From DASYHS01 sp035998295 (lineage in GTDB: Bacteria; Pseudomonadota; Alphaproteobacteria; Azospirillales; Azospirillaceae): DNA of 36,412 nt. The notes beneath the pieces were generated by a model. The model did not search any database and was not told where the DNA came from. It was given only the letters and a program-made list of their open reading frames with translations. The stretch spans positions 1-36,412 of the forward strand of contig NZ_DASYHS010000246.1 of NCBI RefSeq assembly GCF_035998295.1, read 5' to 3'. Positions 1 through 7,013 of the stretch are shown one piece after another; positions within the stretch are counted from its first letter, which is position 1; the number at the start of each line of letters is the position of its first letter. The translations under genes were made by a program, and so were the position numbers.

Positions 1-940
1 GTCCGGTGCCGAACAGATGGCCGCGCAACTGATCCTCGCGGATGAAGCGGCTGCCGCCGACATCCTCTCGGCGGTCGGTCTGAACGATGCTTGCTTCAAG
101 CGTGACCGCTCCCGACTCGAACCGCTTGCGGTACTCTCCCAGCAGATGAAGACCGTCTTCGGAACTGTAGGTAGGCGTGATCGTGGCGTCCTGATCCTGG
201 CCGATCGCCCAGTAGTAAGGGACCGTCGCGAAGGCGCCAATATTGCCGCCGAGGCCAAAAGAGGGGGCGAGGAAACCGCTCTTCTGCTCGACTGTGGGGT
301 CGGGGTGGGACAGGTAGGGGGTGTAGAAGACGGGAATGCCGAACATGTCCAGGACGGCGTCGCGATAGACCATTTCCTGGTTCTCGCGATCGTGGACGAC
401 GCGCCGGGCGCGGACCTGCCACAGCGGTGGCGCGCTCGGGTCCTCGGGGCACAGGTTGCAGGGCGAGTAGACGGCGCGATTGAGGCGCATGAAGCGGCCG
501 TCGTCCGTGCGCTCGCCCTCAGTCGCTGCCAGCCGGGAATTGTCGGTCATCAGGACCCGCACCTGGTCGACAAACCCCTGAGCCAGATCGTCGGTCAGTT
601 CGGCGTACTCCGCGAAGACCACGTCCCCGCTCGGCTCCAGCAGACTGACGTTCCCCGTCGCGGTAACGACGTTGGTGCGTTCGTTGTAGGTGACACGATC
701 GGCGAGAACGACCCGGAGTCCCTGCGCTAGCTCGACATTGCCCGTGGCGGTCACCACTCCAAGGGTCTCGTCATAGACGAGTTCGTCGGCGTTCAGCAGA
801 ACCGGGGGCTGGTCAGTGGTTTCGTTAGCCCGCGCCTCTTGCGGAGCCGTGAGGCCCAGCCCGAGCGCTAGCAAGCCCAGGCCTAACAATGTGCGCGTGT
901 CGCGGGAGCGGGGCCGTGGGAGAGAATGGCGTCGATGCAC
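1..940 (-). CDS. lptD: LPS-assembly protein LptD, 5' part (runs off the window edge)
   Basis: LptD is the outer-membrane beta-barrel that, with LptE, inserts lipopolysaccharide into the outer leaflet. About 313 codons are present; the C-terminal barrel lies outside the window. A GTG start at 940 is chosen because AAGGG lies about 6 bases upstream and the protein then begins with an arginine-rich n-region, a Leu/Gly/Ala hydrophobic core and an ARA-type signal-peptidase site followed by NETTD. Next comes an OstA/LptA-like periplasmic jellyroll domain with repeated VTATGNV motifs, then a Cys pair in YSPCNLC, then early barrel sequence (GIPVFYTPYLSHPDP, GFLAPSFG). Both the OstA repeats and the early barrel segment are typical of LptD. 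In many alphaproteobacteria lptD follows lptF-lptG; here the upstream side is an insertion sequence instead. The identification is strong; the exact start is less certain. Confidence 0.93.
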   Translation of the reverse strand, partial: MHRRHSLPRPRSRDTRTLLGLGLLALGLGLTAPQEARANETTDQPPVLLNADELVYDETLGVVTATGNVELAQGLRVVLADRVTYNERTNVVTATGNVSLLEPSGDVVFAEYAELTDDLAQGFVDQVRVLMTDNSRLAATEGERTDDGRFMRLNRAVYSPCNLCPEDPSAPPLWQVRARRVVHDRENQEMVYRDAVLDMFGIPVFYTPYLSHPDPTVEQKSGFLAPSFGLGGNIGAFATVPYYWAIGQDQDATITPTYSSEDGLHLLGEYRKRFESGAVTLEASIVQTDRREDVGGSRFIREDQLRGHLFGTG

Positions 941-1043
941 GCGATTGCCCTTGCGGGATAAGGAAGGCGGAACCGTTGTCGGGTGGCCGGGAGGTCCTGC
1001 TTAGTCGAAGCAGCCTCCTGAGGCAAGCCAGCCGGATGCGGGC
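941..1043. other. Short region between lptD and the IS3 element
   Basis: This 103-base stretch holds no convincing gene. It must carry the translation signals of lptD and whatever survives of its promoter. Two small inverted repeats are visible: CTGCTT/AAGCAG (997-1002 and 1008-1013), and GCCTC/GAGGC just after it. No clear -35/-10 pair was found for lptD. No recognisable C-terminus of LptG, the usual upstream neighbour, can be read in it. Confidence 0.4.
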
Positions 1044-1068
1044 TGAACCGCCCCGGGTTTCCTGGAGG

Positions 1069-1091
1069 CCCCATTTCTTGAGAAGATGGGG
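1069..1091 (+). promoter_or_regulatory. Hairpin just before IS3 orfA, copy 1
   Basis: CCCCA (1069-1073) pairs with TGGGG (1087-1091) and TCTT (1076-1079) with AAGA (1083-1086), with a two-base bulge and a GAG loop. It ends 5 bases before the orfA ATG, where a ribosome-binding site is expected, so it could limit transposase translation. The second copy has TCCT/AGGA at the same place, a compensatory T-A to C-G change that supports real pairing. Confidence 0.5.
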
Positions 1092-1096
1092 TCATC

Positions 1097-1426
1097 ATGA
1101 CGAAGCAAGCATCACCGAAATATGCCCCTGAGGTCCGCGAGCGGGCCGTGCGGATGGTGTTCGAACACGCCGGGGAGCACGCCTCGCAGTGGGCGGCGAT
1201 CAGCTCGATTGCGGCGAAGATCGGTTGCACGGCGGAGACGTTGCGGGGTTGGGTCCGGCAGGCCGAACGTGACCAGGGCAAGCGGCCGGGGCCGACGACG
1301 GAGGAGCGGGAGCGGATCAAGGCGCTGGAACGCGAGGTCCGTGAGCTGCGCCAGGCCAACGAGATCCTGCGCAAGGCCTCGGCTTATTTCGCCCAGGCGG
1401 AGCTCGACCGCCCGTTCAGGAAATGA
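1097..1426 (+). CDS. IS3-family transposase OrfA
   Basis: This 109-residue DNA-binding subunit of an IS3-family transposase begins MTKQASPKYAPEVRERAVRM. Residues about 8-60 form the helix-turn-helix domain that recognises the terminal repeats (ISSIAAKIGCTAETLRGWV). A Leu/Glu/Arg-rich coiled coil follows (ERIKALEREVRELRQANEIL), ending in KASAYFAQAELDRPF, common in the IS3 subgroup. Its stop overlaps the orfB start (ATGA at 1423-1426), so OrfB may be made by reinitiation or by a -1 frameshift giving the OrfAB fusion. A hairpin covers the region upstream of the start. Confidence 0.95.
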   Translation: MTKQASPKYAPEVRERAVRMVFEHAGEHASQWAAISSIAAKIGCTAETLRGWVRQAERDQGKRPGPTTEERERIKALEREVRELRQANEILRKASAYFAQAELDRPFRK

Positions 1427-2328
1427 TCGCCTTCATCGACGGGCATCGCGCCGTCCACGGGGTCGAGCCGATCTGCAAGGTACTGCCGATCGCCCCGTCG
1501 ACCTACCACGCCCATGTCGCCCGCCGTGCCGATCCGTCCAAGGCGCCGGCCCGCTCGCAAAACGACGCTGGGCTGAGCGAGGCTGTCCGGCGGGTCTGGC
1601 ACGCGAACTTCCAGGTCTACGGCGTGCGCAAGGTTTGGCGGCAGTTGCGGCGCGACGGCATCGACGTGGCACGTTGCACGGTGGCCCGGCTGATGCGACG
1701 CATGGGCCTGAAGGGGGCGACGCGCGGCAAGGTGGTGCGCACCACGATCAGCGACCGGGCGGCGCCTTGCCCACTCGACCGGGTGAACCGCCAGTTCCAG
1801 GCGCCACGCCCGAATACCCTGTGGGTCGCAGATTTCACCTACGTCGCGACGTGGCAGGGCTTCGTCCACGTCGCCTTCGTCATCGACGCCTTCGCCCGCC
1901 GGATCGTCGGTTGGCGGGTGTCGCGCACGGCCCATGCCGGCTTCGTCCTGGACGCCCTGGAGCAGGCGCTGCACGACCGCCGACCGGCCAAAAGCGGCGG
2001 TCTCGTTCATCATTCGGACCGCGGGTCCCAATATGTCGCTATCAGATACACCGAGCGCCTGACCGAGGCCGGCGTCGAGCCGTCCGTCGGCAGCGTCGGC
2101 GACAGCTACGACAACGCCTTGGCCGAGACCATCAACGGCCTCTACAAGACCGAGGTGATCCGGCGACGCGGACCGTGGCGCACCCTGGAAGCCGTCGAGT
2201 TCGCTACCCTGGAATGGGTCGCCTGGTTCAACCACCGCCGCCTGCTCGAACCCATCGGCAACTTTCCTCCCGCCGAGGCCGAAGCACGCTACTATGCCCA
2301 GCTCGAGAACGCCGCCATCGCGGCATGA
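1423..2328 (+). CDS. IS3-family transposase OrfB (DDE integrase)
   Basis: This 301-residue catalytic subunit carries an rve-type integrase core. The DDE residues can be placed: first Asp in WVADFTYVATW, second Asp in HHSDRGSQY, Glu in NALAETINGLYKTE. The N-terminal MIAFIDGHRAVHGVEPICKVL segment and the HTH_21-like RRMGLKGATRGK region match IS3-family OrfB. It overlaps orfA by 4 bases. No internal stop or frameshift is seen, so this copy may be active. It ends 39 bases before the right terminal repeat. Confidence 0.95.
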   Translation: MIAFIDGHRAVHGVEPICKVLPIAPSTYHAHVARRADPSKAPARSQNDAGLSEAVRRVWHANFQVYGVRKVWRQLRRDGIDVARCTVARLMRRMGLKGATRGKVVRTTISDRAAPCPLDRVNRQFQAPRPNTLWVADFTYVATWQGFVHVAFVIDAFARRIVGWRVSRTAHAGFVLDALEQALHDRRPAKSGGLVHHSDRGSQYVAIRYTERLTEAGVEPSVGSVGDSYDNALAETINGLYKTEVIRRRGPWRTLEAVEFATLEWVAWFNHRRLLEPIGNFPPAEAEARYYAQLENAAIAA

Positions 2329-2367
2329 CTTAAGCCAACCAGCCTCCGGCGAACCCGGAGCGGTTCA

Positions 2368-2516
2368 GATCCTCCTGCGCGAGAACGGGTCGACCTAACA
2401 TTCCGCTCGGCGCCGTTCACCAGCTGGACGACCCGGGCAAGGTCCCGCTGAACCTGATCGAGGTGCAGTCGGGAACCTGTCTCGGCGAGGACGACATTGT
2501 CCGCCTGGAGGACATT
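2368..2516 (+). pseudogene. Relic of mannose-1-phosphate guanylyltransferase 3' end (manC/algA-type)
   Basis: Immediately after the IS3 end the plus strand reads LLRENGST, then after a one-base slip IPLGAVHQLDDPGK and LIEVQSGTCLGEDDIVRLED. This is the conserved cupin-like C-terminus of bifunctional mannose-6-phosphate isomerase/GDP-mannose pyrophosphorylases (AlgA, ManC, CpsB). Those enzymes normally read STYIP and end EDIYGR or similar. Here ACCTACATT has become ACCTAACATT: an extra A near 2397-2399 creates an in-frame TAA. The 5' end is removed at the IS boundary, and the 3' end stops at the termination codon of the convergent gene. It is non-functional debris marking an old breakpoint. Confidence 0.8.
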
Positions 2517-3756
2517 ACACCCGGGGTTGAGGGGCGGCGGAGCGGGCGACCGCGACGATGAGCGCCGCGGTCAGCAGCAGCGTTGCCAGCCACCAGCTCT
2601 GCCAGATGCCGTAGGAAATGGACACCATGGCCATGCCAGCGGCGTAGGCGGCGAGCACCGGCGGGTGTGTCGCCTCGGGCATCCGTCCGATCCCCCGCAG
2701 CGCCAGCAGCAGGATCACGAGCACGGAAGCCACACCGACCGCGCCGAGCTCCAGCCAAATCTGCAGGAAGGCGTTGTGGGGATGCAGCGGCATCAGCGCC
2801 CCTTCGCCTTCCACCACGGTCGAGACGGTGCCTTGGCCGAGCTCACGCGACGCCTCCAGGCCCCAGCCGAACAGCGGCTTTTCCAGGATGTGCCCGGCCG
2901 TGAAGTGCCAGATGTCCAGGCGGTGGCGGGCCGAGGGGGGCAGCAGGTCCAGCGCCATCCCCTTGTCATGGAGCCACATCGCGGCCGGGACGACCCCCAG
3001 GAAGACGAGGACGGTCACCGCGCCGAACGCCCGGCGGGTCCATTCTCTTCCGACGGCCGCCAAAGCGAGCGCCGCCACCCCAGCGATCAACCCGAGCTGT
3101 GCCGACTGGCTTTCTCCCAGCATCACCGGGACGGCCAGGCCCAGGGGCAGCATTGTCGCGGCAAGGGGGCGGCCGGTCGTCCAGAGGACCATGGCGGCCG
3201 GCCAGACCACAGCGGCCAGGACCACCATATTCCGGTTCAGGTCGTTGGGGTTACCGTCGAAGGCGACCTGACCCCGGGCGAGGTTGTAGAGTGGCAGGCC
3301 GGCCAGAAGGTCGAACAGCAGCAGAAGGCCGCCTGCGGCGAATGTAACGGGCAGGAGCCGGAATCTGCCCGGTACGGGCTGAAGCGTCGCCGCCACCGAG
3401 GCCAGCGCCAGCGCCGGCGTGAACAGAAGTAGGAACTGGACGGCTTGGTCACGTCCCTTATCGGGGTCGGGCGCCCAGGTCGTCGACATCGCCGAAACCA
3501 CTATCAACGCCGCGAAGGCGGCAATCCATGCGACCGCGACCGGCGGAGGCCGTCGATTCGACATCCACCATGTCACCGCGGCAGCAAAACCGCCCACGAT
3601 CAGAAGTGGCGCGACGGCGCGAGGGACAGCCGCGCCGAGCAAGGGCGCCAGCACGGCGATGACGCCGAAGATGCCGGTGACGGTTGCCTGCCGCTGATGA
3701 TCCTTCGTCGCGGTGGTCTCAGGAGCCTCAGCCCGGAGCGCGTGTTCGTCGGGCAT
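2515..3756 (-). CDS. O-antigen ligase/polymerase family membrane protein (Wzy_C domain)
   Basis: This 413-residue polytopic inner-membrane protein has about ten hydrophobic segments. It belongs to the WaaL/Wzy family, which either ligates O-antigen from undecaprenyl pyrophosphate to lipid A-core or polymerises repeat units in the periplasm. Diagnostic parts are the large C-terminal loop with RLDIWHFTAGHILEKPLFGWGLE and the HPHNAFLQIWLELG motif, whose His-x-His-Asn is typical of the Wzy_C pfam. ATG at 3756 gives a charged cytoplasmic N-terminus of about 25 residues before the first helix. It is the last gene of a minus-strand operon, 66 bases after the SDR gene. Another Wzy_C protein lies at 12625-13971, so one may be the ligase and the other the polymerase; sequence alone does not say which. 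A hydrophilic Asp/Pro-rich loop (FDGNPNDLNRN) precedes mid-protein helices. Confidence 0.85.
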   Translation of the reverse strand: MPDEHALRAEAPETTATKDHQRQATVTGIFGVIAVLAPLLGAAVPRAVAPLLIVGGFAAAVTWWMSNRRPPPVAVAWIAAFAALIVVSAMSTTWAPDPDKGRDQAVQFLLLFTPALALASVAATLQPVPGRFRLLPVTFAAGGLLLLFDLLAGLPLYNLARGQVAFDGNPNDLNRNMVVLAAVVWPAAMVLWTTGRPLAATMLPLGLAVPVMLGESQSAQLGLIAGVAALALAAVGREWTRRAFGAVTVLVFLGVVPAAMWLHDKGMALDLLPPSARHRLDIWHFTAGHILEKPLFGWGLEASRELGQGTVSTVVEGEGALMPLHPHNAFLQIWLELGAVGVASVLVILLLALRGIGRMPEATHPPVLAAYAAGMAMVSISYGIWQSWWLATLLLTAALIVAVARSAAPQPRV

Positions 3757-3822
3757 CTGTCTTCTCGTTCTTCCCGGTATTCGTCGTATCAGTCTGCCGT
3801 CGTCGGCGGGGAGCCGGACCGC

Positions 3823-4797
3823 TCATCGCGATCCGCCGCCGGCCGTCTCCGCTTCACGCCCCGCAAACCAGAGGGCCGTGGCCCGGAGCGCGGCATCTTG
3901 CGGCAGCGGAGGCAGCCATCCGCAAGCTCTTCTGAAGGGGCTGTCGTCGACGTGGAGGGATCCCGCGATCCTGTCGAACGCGTCGGGCCGGCCCGCTGCG
4001 TGGAGTGCCGCTCTCAGCAGCAGGGGCGGAACAGGAAACAGCCGCGCCCGGTGAGAAAGTGCGCTGGACAGCGTTCGGACGAGGTCCGGCGTCGACGGCG
4101 AGGGGCCGTCGTGGACGAGGAAGCTGCGGCCGGCCGCCGCCGGATGGTCGATGCAGCGGAGGACGGCATCCACGAGATTGTCGACCGCGATCAGGCTGCG
4201 CCTGTTGCCGATGCTCCCCAGTGGCAGGGGCAGGCGGCGTTGGCAGAGGGCGAGCAGCTGCCCGAAATTAGCCCCTACGCCCGGGCCGTAGACCAGGGGA
4301 GGGCGGAGCGCCGTCCATTCAGTGCCCGTCCCCCGACAGGCATCCTCGAGCGCCCGCTCCGCCTCGAGCTTGGAAACGCCGTAGGGCGTGCCAGGCCGTG
4401 GGATGTCGTCGTCGGTAAGGGGCCGCTTGCCGCTCTGGTCGGCGAGGGCTTTGACGCTGCTGACCAGGATCACGCGTCCGATACCGGCCCGGGCGGCGGA
4501 TACCGCCAGTTGCCGCGTCCCCTCCACGTTGGTTCGCCTGAAAGCGGCGAGGGCGTCGGCGGCCTCGTCGTGCAGGATGTGCACCCGTGCGGCCAGGTGT
4601 ACGACCACGTCGATCCCCTGCAGCGCGGTCGTCCAGTCCGTGTCCGCGCCGATCTCTCCGACCTGAACGGCGTCGGCCACGGGTATGCCGTTTGGGCGGC
4701 GGACGGTCGCCCGGACCGCGATGCCGTCGGCCAGGAGCCGCTCCACCAGTCTCCGCCCCACGAATCCGGTCGCGCCTGTGACGAGCACCCTGGTCAT
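3823..4797 (-). CDS. SDR-family nucleotide-sugar 4-ketoreductase/epimerase (WbpV-like)
   Basis: This is a 324-residue extended short-chain dehydrogenase. The NAD(P)-binding TGATGFVG is at residues 7-14, HLAARVH at 67-73, a catalytic Ser in LVSSVKA near 113, and YGVSK with Tyr139/Lys143. The spacing and the VHLAARVHIL segment resemble the reductases that convert UDP-4-keto-6-deoxy-HexNAc to UDP-QuiNAc or UDP-FucNAc (WbpV, WreQ-type). It overlaps the WbpL-like gene by ATGA (4794-4797), and the WbpM-like dehydratase at 21183-23144 would supply its substrate. That trio starts O-antigen units in Pseudomonas and Rhizobium. The apparent longer reading frame extending to 5838 is only the antisense-independent continuation through the overlapping upstream gene and is not a fusion. 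The precise stereochemistry of the product cannot be told. Confidence 0.85.
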   Translation of the reverse strand: MTRVLVTGATGFVGRRLVERLLADGIAVRATVRRPNGIPVADAVQVGEIGADTDWTTALQGIDVVVHLAARVHILHDEAADALAAFRRTNVEGTRQLAVSAARAGIGRVILVSSVKALADQSGKRPLTDDDIPRPGTPYGVSKLEAERALEDACRGTGTEWTALRPPLVYGPGVGANFGQLLALCQRRLPLPLGSIGNRRSLIAVDNLVDAVLRCIDHPAAAGRSFLVHDGPSPSTPDLVRTLSSALSHRARLFPVPPLLLRAALHAAGRPDAFDRIAGSLHVDDSPFRRACGWLPPLPQDAALRATALWFAGREAETAGGGSR

Positions 4798-5798
4798 GTT
4801 GCGGCGCGCTCCCGGCGCAGCTGGGCAATCAGCACCGCCATGACGAGGGCGGCGGGCAGCAGGACGACGGCGCCGTACTCCGTCGAAAGCACGGCGAGGA
4901 GGATCAGCGCGACGTTCGCCGCGAGTACGGTCCGGACCACGGACGCGTGGCTGCGGCCGCTGCGCACCGCCTGCTGGTAGAAGTGCTCGCGATGGGCCTG
5001 GAAGATTGGCTTGCCCTCGACCAGCCGCTTCAGCAGGGTCCAGGTGGCGTCCGTCAGGAAATACAGCGGCAGCAGCAGGGCCGCGATCCATTGGCCCGAG
5101 GCGGCGAGCGCCAGCAGCAGCCAGCCGAGCACATACCCGAGGGGGATGCTTCCGACGTCTCCCATGAAGATTCGGGCCGGATGCCAGTTCCAGCATAGGA
5201 AACCCGCTGCCGCTCCGGCCACGGCGGCGGCCACCCACGGCATGGGGACGCCTACCGGCGCGAACGCCGCCAAGGCGCAGATGCCGAGGCCGATCGACAC
5301 GGCTTCTCCTCCCGCAAGGCCGTCTATGCCGTCCATGAAGTTGTAGAGGTTGACGAACCACAGCCACGCGACGGCGGCGAAGGCGCGGTCGAGCCAGTAC
5401 GGCAGCAGCCCCTGGAAGACGTCCGCGTCCGACGGCAAGGCCGTGAGTCCGATCGTGACGGCGCCGATCTGCACCGCGAACCGCAGCGACGCCGGCAGGC
5501 TGTGGCGGTCGTCCATCCAGGATACAGCCGCGAGCAGCGCGCCCCCGCCGAGGATGGCGAGCACCCAAGGCCATCCGCCGGACAGCCATCCGGATGCCGC
5601 CACCGACGGAACCAGGGCGCACAGGATTCCCCAGCCGCCGCCGCGTGGCGTCGGCACGGCGTGGCTGCTGCGCTCGTTGGGGATGTCGAGGATGGCGCGA
5701 CGCCGCAAGATGGGCAGAACCATGCCGGTCGCGGTGGCGGCGACGGCAAAGGCCGCCACTGCGACCGCCGCGAAGAGGAGGGCGGCTTGCGGTATCAA
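4794..5798 (-). CDS. Polyprenyl-phosphate HexNAc-1-phosphate transferase (WecA/WbpL family)
   Basis: This is a 334-residue multispanning glycosyltransferase-family-4 phosphotransferase. It moves a HexNAc-1-phosphate from its UDP form to undecaprenyl phosphate, the first membrane step of glycan assembly. Visible motifs are Asp96-Asp97 in WMDDRHSLP, NLYNFMDGIDG at about 150-160, and FMGDVGSIPLG, all part of the MraY/WecA active site. A TTG start at 5798 is preferred: it overlaps the upstream stop (TTGA), has GAGGGG 8 bases upstream, and keeps the first membrane helix (about residues 4-31). An ATG 25 codons later would cut that helix off. It lies in the operon directly before the WbpV-like reductase, which suggests QuiNAc or FucNAc as the initiating sugar. 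Confidence 0.9.
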   Translation of the reverse strand: MIPQAALLFAAVAVAAFAVAATATGMVLPILRRRAILDIPNERSSHAVPTPRGGGWGILCALVPSVAASGWLSGGWPWVLAILGGGALLAAVSWMDDRHSLPASLRFAVQIGAVTIGLTALPSDADVFQGLLPYWLDRAFAAVAWLWFVNLYNFMDGIDGLAGGEAVSIGLGICALAAFAPVGVPMPWVAAAVAGAAAGFLCWNWHPARIFMGDVGSIPLGYVLGWLLLALAASGQWIAALLLPLYFLTDATWTLLKRLVEGKPIFQAHREHFYQQAVRSGRSHASVVRTVLAANVALILLAVLSTEYGAVVLLPAALVMAVLIAQLRRERAAT

Positions 5799-7000
5799 GA
5801 CGGAGACCCCTCGCTGAGCGAGCCGGCGGCTTCGCCACTCGTTCCGGCGGCCATGTCGGCGCACAGGTTCCGGTAGATGTCCAGGATGCGGCCGCTGACC
5901 TGTTCCATGGCCATGTCCGACAGCACGAGCCGGCGGCTTTCCGCGCCGAATCGTCGACGCAGGTCGTGGTCGGTGGCGAGACGTGCGAGTGCTTCCGCCA
6001 GCGCGGCCGGATCGTCGGGAGGGACCAGCAGGGCGTTGCGATCCGCCACGGCGATCTCGCGGCAGCCGGGAACGTCGGTGGCGACGATTGCCCGGGCGCA
6101 GGCTGCTGCCTCCAGCAGGCTCTTCGGCAGTCCCTCCCTGCGCGACGGCAGCACGGCGAAGTGGCAGCCGGCCCATACCGACGGGATGTCCGCGCTGTGT
6201 CCCGACCATTCGATGCCCGGTTCCTCGGACCACTCGCGCAGCCGCGCTTCCGGAACGGTGGTGGGATTCTCAGGGTCGGGGGTTCCCACCAGGCGCAGAC
6301 GCAGGTCTATTCCGCGGGCGCGGACCCGGCGCACGGCGTCGACTAGGACCGGAACACCCTTGTCCTCGAGCATTCTCCCCACGAACGCGGCGACGACGGG
6401 CGGGTGGTCAGGGGTGGGGGACGGAGCGAAACGCCTCACGTCGATGCCCGAGCCGCGCACGATCCTGATCCGCTCTTCCGCGACCAGGCCCAGGCCGACC
6501 AGCAGGTCGCGGTCGTCGGTGTTCTGCAGGACCAGCACGCTGCCCGGCCGGTTCAGGATGCCCCTCAGGAGCGGAGTGACGGTCGCTCGGATCGCCCGCG
6601 CCTTCGGGGAGCGGGAGCTGAACACGTAACCCAGCCCCGTCAGGCTGTTCACTACCCGCGAAACGCTTGCGATCCTGGCAGCCAGACCTCCCATCACGGT
6701 GGATTTCAGGGCGACGTGGTGGACGAGGTGCGGGCGCTCGCGACGGTAGAGCGCCACGATGTCGCGCAGTGTCCGGATGCCGGCCAGCGGGTCGAGGCTT
6801 CGTCGTTCCCAGGCGAGCGGGAGGAGCCGGAATCCCTCGTCCTCGATGCGCTGGCCATGGTCGCGGACCCTGGTCGCGACGGCGACGTCGAATCCGGCGT
6901 CGCGTGCGGCCCTGGCCATGGGGAGGCGGTGGGACCAGAAGTACCAGTCCTCGGTGACGAGGTAGATCAGCTTCGGGCGGCTGGGGGCGGACGAAGGCAC
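5795..7000 (-). CDS. Glycosyltransferase, GT4 family
   Basis: This is a 401-residue GT-B retaining glycosyltransferase, expected on the cytoplasmic face of the inner membrane, adding a sugar to the lipid-linked intermediate. The N-terminal acceptor domain starts KLIYLVTEDWYFWSHRLPMARAA. The C-terminal donor domain has AAFVGRMLEDKGV and the EX7E-type motif in SRREGLPKSLLEAAACARAIVATDVPGCREI. The sequence is close in style to PglA/WbpJ/CapM-type enzymes that use UDP-HexNAc or UDP-FucNAc. A GTG start at 7000 has GGGGA 5 bases upstream. It sits 13 bases after the epimerase gene and overlaps the next gene by 4 bases. The donor sugar is not known. Confidence 0.9.
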   Translation of the reverse strand: MPSSAPSRPKLIYLVTEDWYFWSHRLPMARAARDAGFDVAVATRVRDHGQRIEDEGFRLLPLAWERRSLDPLAGIRTLRDIVALYRRERPHLVHHVALKSTVMGGLAARIASVSRVVNSLTGLGYVFSSRSPKARAIRATVTPLLRGILNRPGSVLVLQNTDDRDLLVGLGLVAEERIRIVRGSGIDVRRFAPSPTPDHPPVVAAFVGRMLEDKGVPVLVDAVRRVRARGIDLRLRLVGTPDPENPTTVPEARLREWSEEPGIEWSGHSADIPSVWAGCHFAVLPSRREGLPKSLLEAAACARAIVATDVPGCREIAVADRNALLVPPDDPAALAEALARLATDHDLRRRFGAESRRLVLSDMAMEQVSGRILDIYRNLCADMAAGTSGEAAGSLSEGSPS

Positions 7001-7013
7001 TGCGATCCCCGCC

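Larger units (their letters stand above)
1044..2367 (+). mobile_element. IS3-family insertion sequence, copy 1 (1324 bp, intact)
   Basis: The element is bounded by imperfect terminal inverted repeats of about 25 bases. The left end is 1044-1068, starting TGAACCGCCCCGGG. The right end is 2343-2367, ending CCCGGAGCGGTTCA. The 5'-TG...CA-3' ends and the overlapping orfA/orfB pair are IS3-family hallmarks. No 3-4 bp target duplication is seen: the left flank ends GGC and the right flank starts GAT. This suggests that one flank was exchanged by later recombination or deletion. A diverged second copy of exactly the same length, once its own insertion is removed, lies inverted at 33006-35804. Confidence 0.93.

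Noticed and set aside
1122..2333. 403-codon plus-strand frame across IS3 copy 1
   Set aside because: It is an alternate frame of orfA/orfB made of Arg/Ser/Pro repeats. The true orfs are in the other two plus frames.
1041..2370. Target-site duplication for IS3 copy 1
   Set aside because: Flanks GGC and GAT do not match at 3 or 4 bases. The same is true for copy 2 (GCAG and GAAC), and exchanging inner flanks between copies did not restore a match.
3445..4980. Long plus-strand open frame (511 codons)
   Set aside because: It lies antisense to the O-antigen ligase, SDR and WecA-like genes, is Arg/Gly/Pro-rich and matches no family; typical of a GC-rich shadow frame.
3823..5838. Apparent 671-codon minus-strand protein joining unrelated sequence to the SDR
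   Set aside because: The first half is an out-of-frame reading of the WecA-like gene. The SDR has its own start at 4797 overlapping the upstream stop.
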